Shown here: piece by piece, positions 44,801 through 57,300 of the stretch
Layout of the letters: every line of letters begins with the position of its first letter
Numbering within the stretch: the stretch's first letter is position 1
Origin: Posidonia oceanica
Taxonomy: Eukaryota > Streptophyta > Magnoliopsida > Alismatales > Posidoniaceae
Direction of reading: 5' to 3'
Length of the DNA stretch: 64,000 nucleotides
Assembly: GCA_037176725.1 (NCBI GenBank)
Contig: JAZBRS010000074.1
Span: 63,120,001 to 63,184,000 of the forward strand
Notes under the pieces: model-generated
Database searches by the model: none
Told to the model about the DNA's origin: nothing
Seen by the model: only the letters and a program-made list of their open reading frames with translations
Translations under genes and position numbers: made by a program

Positions 44801-46342
44801 TGTAGTAATCCCGAAATTCGGATTGTCCATGCACGATGCCAAAGCTTGCGTGCACCGATCGGAATTAGGTTCACTATTAGCGATAGGACCTGAGGAGGGA
44901 TGCTCTACTCGGAAATGCTGGAAAAAGAGGAAAAAACATAGATAAGACTAAATCAGAGTCGCCACTGTGTCTATTAAATCGAGAGACAAGGAAAATTGGG
45001 GAAAGCATGAGGAATCATGCAAAAGAGAAAGAAAGAAGGAGAAAAGAATACAAATGCTATGCAAACGTGACTCGTGCCTAGGACAAGGGCAATATGGTCA
45101 TTGCGGGCCATGAGAAAGGGCAAGGACTTCTGTTACACACAGGGAAGGTGTTAGGCACCCCCAATACGTCCGAAGAATCGGTCTTTCTAGGCTTAACACT
45201 CGCATATGCCGGAAAATGCATGATTTGAATGCCTACGTGCCATGAATGCTCAATTACATGCTCAAATGTATGCTCTAAGTGCTGAAATGCATGTAGAGAA
45301 TTAAGCGTGCAATCTATGTACTCAGTAGCGCTGTCAGTGTTCCGAACGGGCAAGCCCTGGTTCATGAGAACTCCAGACAGTAAGCATCACTGCCCTGAGT
45401 GCAAATGCAGGCGATAAAACAAAACAGCGGTAAACCATGCAAATGCAGGAGAAAACGAATGCAGGCACGTAAAACGATGCAAATACAAACAAAAGCAAAA
45501 AGAGCAAATGCTGGCACGTAAAACGATGCAAAGTACAAGAGAAAGCGAAAGCAGGTGCGGCAAAGCCTAATCTACATGCATGAGAAGAGAGATTGCAAAA
45601 ACAATGCATGCAATGCAAATGACAAGACAATGAATGCTATGCAGTGCTTCAGATGGGTTTATCTTGAGAATCTGAGGCCTGACCTGAGATAACTTTGGTT
45701 AGAATGAAAGATCATTCAACCAGAAAGACCTGGGCAGTTAGATCGTGAAGATCCAATGGTCCGATCAAAAGTTGTTCAATAAACAAGTCAGAAGGCTCAA
45801 GGGCCAGCAAAAGTGATCGATGTGGGGTCCTAAGTGCAAATTACCCCTAAGTGTGTGCAATGCAGGGTATTCTACATGCAAGGGTGCTATGAGCAATGAT
45901 ATGGGAGTGCTATGCATGCAAAATGCAAATGCAGGGACGTAAGTGTAATTTTAAGAAACTACAGGGACTATGTGCAATTTAGGTAAATGCAGGGGCCGAT
46001 ATGCAAAATGTCCCTATGTACGTGCAAAATAGGGCAAATGTATGCAAGAATGTTAATGCAACAATGCATGGGTGAATGCAATGCTAAATGGATGGTGTGC
46101 ATACAAAAATGCAAGAAAATGACCTAAATGCAATTTTAGAAACATGCAGGACCTAAATGCAATACAAAGAAAGCATGCAAACTTGCAGAAGTTGAAAACA
46201 GGGGACTGACATGCGATTTCAGAAAATAGTTGGATCTTAAAACGATGCAATGTGGTTTGAGAATGCAATTTAAGTGATGCATGCATATGCAAAGGACTTA
46301 AATGCAATAAACACAAGTTGCAGGACTTTATTGCAATGTAAT
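44801..46342 (-). mobile_element. LTR I, interrupted by element B
   Basis: It begins TGTAGTAATCCCG, followed by 'tccatgcacgatgccaaagc', 'ttgcgtgcaccgatcgg', close to LTR C (19386) and LTR A (14151). It carries the PBS-like relic at 44954-44964, the 'acttctgttacacacaggg' block near 45130, and the 'gttccgaacgg..catgagaactcc' block near 45340. It is cut at 46342 by the insertion of element B and should resume beyond the right edge. The left flank GGCGA may be its duplication. Confidence 0.8.
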
Positions 46343-49300
46343 TGTAGCGATCCCGATCGGAATCAGGCTCGCTATTTAGCGGCGATTGGATCCGAGGAAG
46401 AGGCTCGACTCGAAAACACTTAAAATCGAGGAGAAAAGAGAAAGATAAGATAAATCAGAGTCGCCACCATGTCTATTAACGGGAGACAAGGAAAACCAGG
46501 GGAATGCGTGAATTAACACGCAAAACCAAGCAAGGAATGCAAAGCAAAGCAATGCAAGGGAAAACAAATGCAAATACATGCAAATGAGATGACTCTAGCC
46601 TAGGATAAGGGCAGTATGGTCATTACGGGCCAAAAGACAGGGCAAGGACTCCTGTTACGTGCGGGGAAGGTGTTAGGCACCCCCGACACGCCCGAGAATC
46701 GGTCTTTCTAGGCTTACGCTCGCATACGCAGGGAAATGCAGGATTGAATGCCTATGTGCTTAGGAATGCCTAAGTGAATGCTCAAAGTGTGCTCTAAGTG
46801 GAGAGATGCAAAGAAAGGAAGTAAACGTGCTGTCTAAGTGCTCAGCTACGCTGTCTGTGTTCCGAACCGGATGAAACCTGGCTCGTGAGAACTCCAGGCA
46901 GTAAGCATCACAGCCCTATATGCAAATGCAAGCGAAAAAAGCAAAACAACGGTAAAAGCATGCAATGCAATCGACATGCAAGAGAAAACGGCGTAAAACA
47001 CGCAAAACGAGGCGAAAAACAAGAAAGCACGCAAAACGGTGCAAAAAGACAAGATCGGCACGCAAAACGGGCGAGAAAGCAAGGCAGCACGCAAATCGGT
47101 GCAAAAGGCGATGACGGGCACGCAAAACTGTGCCAAAAACAAGGCGAGCGCGCAAAACGGCGCGAAAGACAAAGCAAGCACGCAAAACGATGCCAGAACG
47201 AGAGCGGGCACGCGAAACAGTGCCAAAAACTGCTAGATAAAACCTCAGAAAAGCTATGCGAATGCAAATGCAAGGAAAAGATTAGAAGCAGTAAAAGGAG
47301 AAGCAAAACAACGCATGTGTGAGAACAGGCGCTGTTCGGGGCCACACAGAGTAGGTGAGAAGGCCTACAAAGGGGAGAGTGAGCAAACGGGGGGGATTAC
47401 CACCTCTTTTGCGACCATTTCCCACTAAACCGTTCCACGGTGTGTCTCGCATGCTGCCCAAAGCTCGCGATGCGATCGAATCGTGGAAAAGGGGGAAGAA
47501 AGTCACATTAAGTGGTGAATCCAGGGAAAACACAACACAAAGTCCACAGGGAAACGCAAAACAGGGATCTGAGTTGATAGACAAGAAGAAGAGGCCCTAT
47601 TCTACATGCTCAAAGAGACAGAAATCGAAAACGAGGAAAACTATGCAAATGGCATGCAAATGAATGCAATGCAGAGGTTCAGGAGGACATACCTGGAAAT
47701 CCGGGAGCCTGATCTGAGATCTGTCTGGTCCATGCTGAAGAGCGCTTTGCTACGGTCGCCTGGGCAGCTTACTTGAGAAGATCCAACGGCCGGATCGGAA
47801 GATATCGCAGCTTCAAGGCAGGAAGGCCGGAACAGGGGAGAAGAGCAGATCTAGGTGTTCAGGAGGTCCTAGGGGTGTGTAAAAGGTCCTCCCAAGTGAA
47901 GGGGAGCTAAAAGTGCTTAGTGTGTGCAAAAGGATGCTAAAATGCAAGGCTAAATGAATGCAGAATGCATGCACAAGCAAGAAGAAACAAGGGGAACAAA
48001 CTTGGAAAAGACAGGAGTTCAAAAGCATTTTTGGAAAAGAAAAGGGGCTAAAATGCAAATTTTCACAAAAGATGGGGTCCACAGAGGAGGGTTTTGAAAA
48101 TAGGAGAGGGCAGAGGGTTATTTTGCAAAAGACTAGGTTCAGAAAGCTTATTTGAAAAGAGGGTATGCATTGGAAGAAGTTTTGAAAACAAAAAGAAATC
48201 AGAGTGCAATTTTGGAAAAAACTGGGGTCTAAAGTGCAAATTTTCCAGAAAACAGGATTCTGGGGAGTCTGGGAATGCAAGTGGAGGGTCTACATGCAAT
48301 TTTGTAAGCATAGGAGCTAAGATGCAACTTTAGGGGCAAAACAGTCTTTTTACATGATTTTCAAAAGATGCAAGGACCTATGTGTGATTTTTGAATCATG
48401 CAGGGGTCAAATATGCAATTTTATATGGTAAACATGCTCTGAAATCAGTAGACAGGACTGATGTTCAATTTTTGGAAAAAACAGGAGCCAAAATGCAATG
48501 CAATAAGCAGAAATGCATGCAAATGGTTACTGTCCATTTAAAATGGACCTAAATGCAAATGTCAGAAAACAGAGGGAAGAAAATGCAATGCAACGAGCAA
48601 AAATCAAAAATAAAACCTAAGTTTCTACAGTGCATGGACCTATATGCAAAATCAGAAACATGCAGGGATGCAGAATGCAATTTCATATGGTAAAATGCAT
48701 GCAATTAATTGAACTGATTTAGGGCAGGACTTAAGTGCAAAAATCGAAAACAGAGGGGCTAAAATGCAAAATAATACAACAGCACAGCACAGTAACAGGA
48801 CTAGAAAGAAAATACTGAAAAGCAGAGATAAAAGCAGCAATTTAGCATGGTTTTTAATTAAAAACTAAGCATATTAAATGGACAGAGGACTGAAACGCAA
48901 AAATTAAAAAACTTAAACCAGATCTGCAATATTTACACCTAAAACTATATTAACAGGAAAATAAATGAACAGTAATGGCCGGCGGTGGCTGGCACTGTAG
49001 CAGTGAGCTACCAGAGCTCGCGACCGCCGGCACAGGGAGGCTGTGGGGGCGCTGATCGGCGGAGGCGGTGGTCCTGGAGCTGACAGAGGCAGGGCGACGG
49101 TCGGCGAGGGGCGATGCGGCCTGGAATGCATCTGAGCGCTCGCCGGAGGTCTGCAGAGCTTCAGAAGCTTCGTTCGGCCGATCGACGCAGCGACGCTGCG
49201 TTCTGAGGGCCGGAGAACGTTCCTAAGACCTGTGCGGACCTGAGGCAACCACCGGAGCTGCGTTCTGCTGCCTGGAGCGACGTGAAGGCCGGAAGAGCTC

Positions 49301-52274
49301 GCCGGAGAAGATGATCTGACCGGAGCTGGCAAACGGAGCAGGAGGGCCGAAATCCTATTTCTAAGGGGCGGAGAAGCAGCACGGGAAGAAAAGGAGACTA
49401 AGGGAGTAAAGAATCACCTGAGCCCGCGTCTGAGTCGTTCTCCCGACCTCAGCAGTTCCGGAGGTGGCCGGTGGGGGTCGTCCGGTCGCTGCGGGCGTCG
49501 CCGGCTGCTCGCGAGGGCTGGAGCTGCTTCAGGGCGATCTTCCGGTGCTTCCCAGACGATCGGATGGAAGCTTCAGAGCTCAGGCGGCGGTTTGGCACTT
49601 TGTGGGTTCAGACAGATGGCCGGAGGTCGGGGGGGATGTTTGCTGCATCTCAGGCTGGATGGGACCCTCCGGGGGGTTGCTGGAGGTCAGGTGAGCGATT
49701 CTGGATGGTTGGTTTGCCGTTCTGGAGGCTGTGGAAGGAGTTTGCAGGTTGGGTCGGTTTCTGGTCCGGAGGAGGGGTAAGTGTTTGTTGTGGAGATTTC
49801 GGTCTGTGATGGAGGAGAAGGCTGAAGGCTAAGTGTTCTGGGAAGGTGGAGGTCAGGGGATTATCCGAGTGGAGTTTGGGAGAGATCAGTGGGCAGGAGT
49901 GAAGGGAATTGCTGAAGGAGGAGTGTTGGGTTCACTGTTGGAGTTTCAGGTGATTTGAGGGTGATTTGGGATGGTTTCTGTGGTGGAATGGCCGGGAAAT
50001 GGTGGGAAGGGATTGCTGGGTTTCTGGGTGAACTTGGGGGAGCAATTGGGAGAGAAATTGAGGCTTGGAAGGGGAATGGTTTGCTGGAGAAGAAAGAGGG
50101 AGTTCTGCTGTGGAATTCAGAGGGAAGAGAAGAGGATTGGGTGTGGAGAATGCTCTGGGATTCTGGTTTCTCTCTGGGATGCTGAAGACTCTCTCAGGCT
50201 CTCTCTTCTGCTCTCTCTTCTCTCTGGAATTGGAAGATGAAGAGGAGAAGGAAGAGGTCGCACAGGTGGGGAGAAGGCTCTGAATTCTGGTTTCTCTCCG
50301 CTCTCTCAGGGTTTTCTGATCGCTCGCTCTCTCTCTGGATTGTCCAAAGCCCGAAGGAAGGAGGAGATGACTGGAGGTTTATATCAAGAGGAGCTGCCGG
50401 TGCGCGCGCTGGGAATTTTGAAATCAGCGGCGGCCACTGCAGCTGAGGAGATGGGTGCCGGCGAGACGACGGGCATTGAATGCCTCCCGGAATTGGTGCT
50501 GAGAGAAGAGAGGAGCGGCGAGCTGCTGTTGCTGATCTGATGGAGGCTTGAAATTCAAATGGTGGAGGGAGCACTGCAGCAACTCGCGAGAGAAAGCCGG
50601 TGGACGCGCGAGGAAGAAGAAGGAAGAGGAAGGAGCGCTGGGTCGGACCGTGGGCCGAAGGAAAAAAGAAATAAAAGAAAAAAAAGGAAAACGGGCTGGA
50701 TTGGGCCTAGTAAGGAAAGGAAAGAAAGAAAAAGAGAAGTAAGAAAGAAGAGAGGGTAGAATGGGGAAATAAAATTAGTAAAAATGAACTAAAAATAAAT
50801 AAAAATACTAGAAAGGTTGTGATGTGAATTAGGGTTTTAATTAAATTTTTTAATGGTCATTTTGGGTTGATTAATGTGTTTTTGGGCTTGATTAGGGTTT
50901 TAGGGTTTTGGTTTTGCTTTTAATTGGTTTTCACTTGATTAAATGTTTGTTAAACCTTGTTTTAAATTGTTTTAAAAATTGTGTTCCCCTTGTTAGATAC
51001 TCAGGACATTGATTAGGATTTTTTAGGATTTATTTTCGTATTAATCAGGATTGGTTTTAGGTTTTTAAGTCTTAGTCTTCTTAGGGTTTTTTCTTTCTTA
51101 AGTCTTTTAAATTATGCTTTGATTTTTATTTGTTGATCTTTCTTGAAGTTTTTTAGTTAGATTTTCTAGTTTGATGGGGTGTTTTTAAGTCTTTTAGGTG
51201 TGTTTTTCTTTTCCTTTTAATTAAGCTTTTAATTTGTTTTTTCTTAGGTTTGTTAGGTTAAGTCTCTTTGTTTCTTTAATTACTTGTTTTAGTGTTTGTT
51301 TTTTAATTCTTCTTTTTAGGGTTTGTTTTTTAATTCTTTTGATGAGGTTTTTACTTTTGGTGGGTTTTGGTTTTATTTTAGTTTTTTCCTTGATTTTTCA
51401 GTGTTTTCTTTTGATTTGTTTTGCATTTTTAGCTTACATGCTTAGTTTTCCTTTTAGTTTGATTTAGTTAAGTTTAGGTTTTTGATTGCTTGTTTAATGT
51501 TTTTTAATTGTTTTTCTTAGGGTTCTGATTTGTTTCTTTTATATTTTGGGATTTTACAGATTTTTAGGGGTTTTCATGGATTTTTGCAAAAGAGGGAAAA
51601 GGAAAAGAGAAGGAGGAAAGAAATGGAAAAAAGAGGGAGATAAAAGGAAAAGAGATAGGTTGAAGGAAAAGGATTTTTTGAAAATTAGGGAAAGTGTTAA
51701 AAATAAAGTAAAAATAGGAATAAGATAGAGGAAGGATAGAAGCATAAAGGGGGCCCACAGCTAGGCCAGAAAAGGGGCAAAAAGGGGATGAAAAGAGAGA
51801 TGATAATCTGGAGAGAGAGAGGAGAGAGAAAATGATAATCCCGGAGAGAGAAAAGGATAATTTGGATGAAAGGGGGTCTTAAGGGTCTTGGAATGAGGTG
51901 AAAATTGGTGAGTGGGTAGTCTAGGGTTTGAGGTGTTGGTCCTGAAGTTTTGGTTTGATTCTAAGAAGGTTTTGGAGGGGTTTCAAGGTGTAGAAAAAGG
52001 GGAGTTTCACCTAAGTTCTCTAGGGTTTTTGGGAATGGTCTAGGTTTGGAAATTTCTAGGTTCTTGGGTAGGCTTGTTAAGTGGGTGTTGGTGGGTTTTC
52101 CTATGGGTTTTGGTTAGGTTTCGAGCTTGGGAAGAGGGGCAAAGGCTTAGGTCAAGATGGGCTGATTTTGGAGGGTAAAGAAGAGGATTAGGGTTTGGTT
52201 TGGGTTTGAGTTTGAGTCCAGCAATCACCAGAGGGTCCCAAATGGTCCAAGCCTGTCAAGATGGGGTGTCAACA
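46343..52274 (-). mobile_element. 3' LTR of element B (5932 bp)
   Basis: It runs on the plus strand from TGTAGCGATCCCG to GATGGGGTGTCAACA and is followed by the PPT. It is collinear with the solo LTR at 34057-39912 and with the nested LTR at 54345: PBS-like relic 46456-46466; 'cctgttacgtgcgggg' near 46650; 'cacgcaaaacggtgc' repeats 46990-47230; A-rich repeats 47930-48960; GC-rich 48970-50640; T-rich 50820-51560; purine-rich 51580-51860. The left 5 bp, GTAAT, should be repeated right of the 5' LTR outside the window. No coding sequence is supported. Confidence 0.92.
50376..50385 (-). promoter_or_regulatory. candidate TATA box of element B LTR
   Basis: Minus strand GATATAAACC, with TATAAA at 50383-50378, about 1.9 kb from the LTR 5' end. 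It is aligned with similar sites in two related LTRs. It is inferred to mark the U3/R transition, which leaves about 4 kb of R-U5. Confidence 0.5.
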
Positions 52275-52290
52275 GATGCCCCTCCCTGAG
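52275..52290 (-). promoter_or_regulatory. polypurine tract of element B
   Basis: Minus strand GGGAGGGGCATC directly before TGTTGACACCCC of the LTR. It proves that 46343-52274 is the 3' LTR of a minus-strand element whose interior lies to the right. Confidence 0.8.
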
Positions 52291-52850
52291 CAAGGTCAAG
52301 CGGAGCAAGGCCGCTGTTCAGGGTTGACAAGACACCCCATCTGACCGGCGGGAGCAGCGGTTTGCTATGGGCGTGAGCTACTTATTCGGCGGATGCACCG
52401 AAGATCGTAGCCCGTTGCCGCAATGCAAAATGCTAGGTGCAGATGGATGAATGCTAAGTGTGTAATGCGTGCTGATGCAAATGTAATGCAGAAGTTAGCA
52501 TAAAAGTTAGTGCAGCTAGAACAGATGCTGATGCTATGCAAGTGATGGTGATGATGCTAAAGTAATATGCAGTGCTAGCTGAGGAAGTGCTAAGATGACG
52601 CAAGAGGAATGATAAAAAGGCGCGATGTGGCACGAGGATCTGGCAGGGAGGCCAGACTTGCGCGACAAAGCGAGGAAAAAACAGGGTGCAGCTTGTCCTC
52701 GCCCGGGGAACAAGCTAGCAGAAAAAAAAGAAAAAATGGGTGCGAGGGGAGAGAGGCCAACTCTCCTATCGCAAAAAGGGGTTTGCATGACTTTGTCTTC
52801 CTGGGACAAGGCCACGCCCAAAAAAGGTGATAAGGTGACGGGCTTATCGT
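52291..52850. other. spacer with inverted LTR tip
   Basis: 'gttgacaagacaccccatctgac' like sequence at 52322-52345 is a near inverted copy of the LTR end ('gtcaagatggggtgtcaac' at 52255-52273), so the PPT sits in the loop of a possible hairpin. The rest, to about 52850, is rich in 'gatgctaatgca' words and has no recognised gene. Confidence 0.5.
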
Positions 52851-53730
52851 CCGGATAGTTTACGGTCCTATCAACCGGGAGTGATAGTTTAGGTTATCAG
52901 CCTAGAGTGATAGTTTAGGTTATCAGCCTGGAGCAGTTGTGAGTGATAGTTACTGGATATCAGCCGTATAACATGGTTGTGTGGGATAGTTTACAGTCCT
53001 ATCAACTGGCGGATAGTTTACAGACCTATCAACTGGCGGATAGTTTACAGACCTATCAACTGGCGGATAGTTTACAGACCTATCAACTGGAAGCCACAAA
53101 CCATGAGTGATAGTTACTGGGTATCAGCCGTATAACGCAAATGCCGGATAGTTTACAGTCCTATCAACTGGAGCGATAGTTTACAGACCTATCAACTGGC
53201 GGATAGTTTACAGACCTATCAACTGACGGATAGTTTACAGTCCTATCAACTGGAAACGGCATTGCGAGGGACAGTTACTGGGTGTCAGCCGTATAACATG
53301 ATTGCGCGTGATAGTTTAGGATATCAGCCTAACGATAGTTTACAGTCCTATCAACTGGAACGATAGTTTACAGTCCTATCAACTGGCGGATAGTTTACAG
53401 GCCTATCAACTGGAACGCGCAATGATGAGGGATAGTTACTGGATATCAGCCGTATAATGCAATTGCTGGTGATAGTTTAGGATATCAGCCTAACGATAGT
53501 TTACAGACCTATCAACTGGCGGATAGTTTACAGACCTATCAACTGGCGACCACAATTGCAAGGGACAGTTACTGGATGTCAGCCGTATAACACAACTATG
53601 GGCCAACCATGGATCGGCCCAGATGATAGTTTAGGTTATCAGCCTGAGAGCAGATAGTTTAGGATATCAGCCTGAGCAGATAGTTTAGGATATCAGCCTG
53701 AGCAGATAGTTTAGGATATCAGCCTGAGAG
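52850..53730. repeat. 27-bp stem-loop array, 3' UTR of element B
   Basis: Units such as GATAG, then TTTACAGAC, then CTATC with 'aactggcg', mixed with variants GATAGTTTAGGATATCAGCC and GATAGTTACTGGATATCAGCC. Nearly all keep GATA and TATC (or GATAG and CTATC) facing each other. There are about 30 units. They resemble the GATAGG/CCTATC units of the element A array only in this structure. Confidence 0.9.
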
Positions 53731-54165
53731 TGCTTGATTGTTGATAAGAGGGGACGAGATAATGATGAGAACTATTGCTAAAGAGGGGGTGAGATCATGA
53801 TGAGAGTTACTGCTAAAGAGGGGATGAGATCATGATGAGAACTATTGCTAAAGAGGGGATGAGGTCATGATGAGAGCTATTGCTAAAGAGGGGATGAGAT
53901 CATGATGAGATAAAGAGGGGATGAGATCATGATGAGAGCTGTTGCTAAAGAGGGGGTGAGATCATGATGAGAGTTACTGCTAAAGAGGGGGTGAGATCAT
54001 GATGAGAGTTATTGCTAAAGAGGGGGGTGAGATCATGATGAGATAAAGAGGGGATGAGATCATGATGAGATAAAGAGGGGGATGAGGTAATGATGAGAAT
54101 GATTGGTTGATAAGATATCGGACTTATCGGCCGGCAAAGAGGGGATGAGGTAATGATGAGAAGAA
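53731..54165. repeat. 'aaagaggggatgagatcatgat' array of element B
   Basis: About ten units of 25-46 bp, each with GAGATCATGATGAGA around the palindrome ATCATGAT. Longer units add 'gttactgct' or 'gctattgct'. This is a different repeat family from the adjoining array. Confidence 0.88.
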
Positions 54166-54170
54166 ATCAT

Positions 54171-54264
54171 CCTATGACACCAGGAATATCATAGGGGAAA
54201 GAGGGGAAGAATGATACCAAGGGGCGATCAAAAGATGCCCCTGGTGTCGGGATGACACCAGGGG
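54171..54264 (-). other. two hairpins in the conserved 3' UTR block of element B
   Basis: CCTATGA (54171-54177) pairs TCATAGG (54189-54195). CCCCTGGTGTC (54238-54248) pairs GACACCAGGGG (54254-54264). The second is the counterpart of 656-683 in element A, with a paired substitution. The block continues to 54344 ('cttggcatcgaaagc', 'cttgtcagacgagtagttt'). Confidence 0.7.
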
Positions 54265-54344
54265 CTGGCCAACGCGTCCTTGGCATCGAAAGCAGAGGGT
54301 GATGACAAGATTGTCGTGCTTGTCAGACGAGTAGTTTGGGGTAC

Positions 54345-57300
54345 TGTAGCGATCCCGATCGGAATCAGGCTCGCTATATTTAGCGGCGATTGGATCCGAG
54401 GAAGAGGCTCAACTCGAAAACACTTAAAATCGAGGAGAAAAAGGAAAGATAAGACAAATCAGAGTCGCCACCACGTCTATTAACGGAAGACGAGGAAAAC
54501 CGGGGTAATGCGTGAATTAACGCGCAAAACCGAGCAATAAATGCAAAGCAAAGTAATGCAAAGGAAAACAAATGCAAGCAAATGCAAATGAGATGACTCT
54601 AGCCTAGGATAAGGGCAGTACGGTCATTGCGGGCCAGAAGACAGGGTAAGGACTCCTGTTACGCGCGGGGAAGGTGTTAGGCACCCCCGACACGCCCGAG
54701 AATCGGTCTTTCTAGGCTTACGCTCGCATACGCAGGGAAATGCAGGATTGAATGCCTATGTGCCTATAAATGCCTGAATGAATGCTCAAGGTGTGCTCTA
54801 AGTGGGAAGAAACAAAGCAAGGAAGTAGACGTGCTTTCTAAGTGCTCAGCTACGCTGTCTGTGTTCCGGACCAGGCGAAACCTAACCCGTGAGAACTCCA
54901 GGCAGTAAGCATCACCGCCCTATATGCAAATGCAGGCGAAAAAGCGAAACAGCGAGAAAACCATGCAATGCAATCGACATGCAAGGGAAAACGGCGTAAA
55001 ACACGCAAAACTAGACGAGAAAAGAGCGACGCACGCAAAACAATGCAAAAGAGCGAAACCGGCACGCAAAACAAGCGAGAAAGCAAGACAGCACGCAAAA
55101 CAAGACAAGAGAGCAGGAAGGCACGCAAAACGAGACGAGAAAACAGAATGGCGCGCAAAACGGAGCGAAAGAATAAAACCGGCACGCAAAACGAGCGAGA
55201 AAGCGAGGCAGCGCACAAAATAAGGCAAGAAAACAGATGGGCACGCAAAACGGTGCCAAAACAAGGGCGGGCACGCGGAACGGTGCCAAAACAGCGAAGC
55301 AAAAACCTCGGAAAAGCCATGCAAATGCAAGAATGCAGAAAAAAAATCAGAAGAGGCCAAAGGGGAGGCAAAACAACGTGTGTGTAAGAACAGACGTCGT
55401 TTAGGACCGCTCAGAGTAGGTGTGAAGACCTACGGAGGGGAGAGTGTGCAAACGGAGGGATTACCACCTCTTTGCGACTGTTTCCCACTAAACCGTTCCA
55501 CGGTGTGTCTCGCATGCTGCCCAAAGCTCGCGATGCGATTGGATCATGGAAAAGGGGGAAAAAAGTCACATTAAGTGGCAAATCCAGGGAAAACACAACA
55601 CAAAACACACGGAGAAACGCGAAGCGAGGATTTGAGGATAGAAGCAGAAAGGGGAGGCCCTATTCTACATGCTCAAAGAGACGGAAAGCGAAAACAAGGA
55701 AAACTATGCAAATGGCATGCAAATGCAATGCAGGGGTTCAGGAGGACATACCTGGAGATCCGGGGGCCTGATCTGAGATCTGTCTGGTCCATGCTGAAGA
55801 GCGCCTCGCTGCGGTCGCCTGGGCAGCTTACTTGAGAAGATCCAACGGCCGGATTGAAAGATATCGCAGCTTCAAGGCAGAAGGGCCAGAACAGGGGAGA
55901 AGAACAGATCTAGGTGTTCAGGAGGTCCTAGGGGTGTGCAAAAAGGTCCTCCCAGGTGAAGGGGAGCTAAAAGTGCTTGGTGTGTGCAAGAAGATGCTAA
56001 AATGCAAGACTAAATGGATGCGGAATGCATGCAAAAGCAAGAAAAAGCAAAGAGAAGAAACTGGGAAAAAAACCAGGAGTTCAGAAAGCATTTTGAAAAA
56101 GAAAGGGACCAAAAATGCAAATTTTCCAGAAAATAGGGATCCACAGGAAAGGATTTTGAAAATAGGAGAGGACAGGGGTCCATTTTGCAAAAAACTAGGC
56201 TCAGAAAGTTGTTTTGAAAAGAGGGTATGCTTTAAAAGAGGTTTTGAAACCAAAAGGAAGTCAGAGTGCAATTTTGGAAAAAACTGGGGTCTAAAATGCA
56301 AATTTTCCAGAAAACAGGGTTCTGGGGAGTCTGGGAATGCTAGTGGAGGGTCTACATGCAATTTGGTAAGCATAGGAGCTAAGATGCAACCTAGGGGCAA
56401 AATGGTCTTTTCATATGATTTTTCAAAAGATGCAAGGACCTATGTGTGATTTTTAAATCATGCAGGGGTTAAAAATGCAATTTTGTATGGAAAACATGCT
56501 TCTGAAAAATAGATAACAGGACTGCAGTGTGATTTTTGGAAAAAACAGGGGCAAAAATGCAATGCACTAAGCTAAAATGCATACAGCACAGTTACTGTCC
56601 ATTTAAAATGGACCCAACTGCAAAAATGCAAAACTAGAAGGTAAAATATGCAATGCAGTATGCAAAAATTAAAAATAAAAGCTAAGTTCCTACAGTGCAT
56701 GGACCTACATGCAAAAATAGAAATATGCAGGGACTTGAAATGCAATGCAGTATGACAAAATATATGCAAATAAATGCACTGATTATGAGCAGGACCTATG
56801 TGCAAAAATCGAAAGTAGAGGGGCTAAAATGCAAAATGATATAACAGCACAGCACAGTAAATGGACCAAATTGCAAATACTGAAAACTATAAACAGATCA
56901 TGCAATTTAATATGATATTGATTCAAAAATGCAGCAGATTAAATGATATCAGGACCGGAATGTAAAATGACAGAAACTTAAACCAAATGTGCAATATTTA
57001 CCTAAAAACTTTAGCTAGAACAAAATAAAAGCACAGTAAAAGCTCCGGCGCCATGGGCACTGTAGCAGCAAGCTTCCAGCGCCCATGAACGCCGGCACAG
57101 GGAGCTTGGAGACGCGCAGACCGGCGGAGGTGCTGCTCCTGGGGCCGACGGAGGCAGGGCGTCGATCGGCGAGGGACGACGGTGCCTGGAACGCGCCGGA
57201 ATGCTCACCGGAGGTCTGCAGGACTTCTGGAACTCGGTCCGGCCACTCGACGTAGCGGAGCTATGTTCGGAAGACCGGAGGAGTCTCCTGCCGTCTGTGC

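Noticed and set aside
49000..50640. GC-rich part of the LTR as a coding exon
   Set aside because: Three LTR copies (36.7, 49.0 and 57.0 kb) conserve the DNA loosely but not any one reading frame.
52850..54165. CRISPR-like array
   Set aside because: Repeats are contiguous or separated by other repeats, with no unique spacers and no cas genes. The context is a plant retrotransposon.
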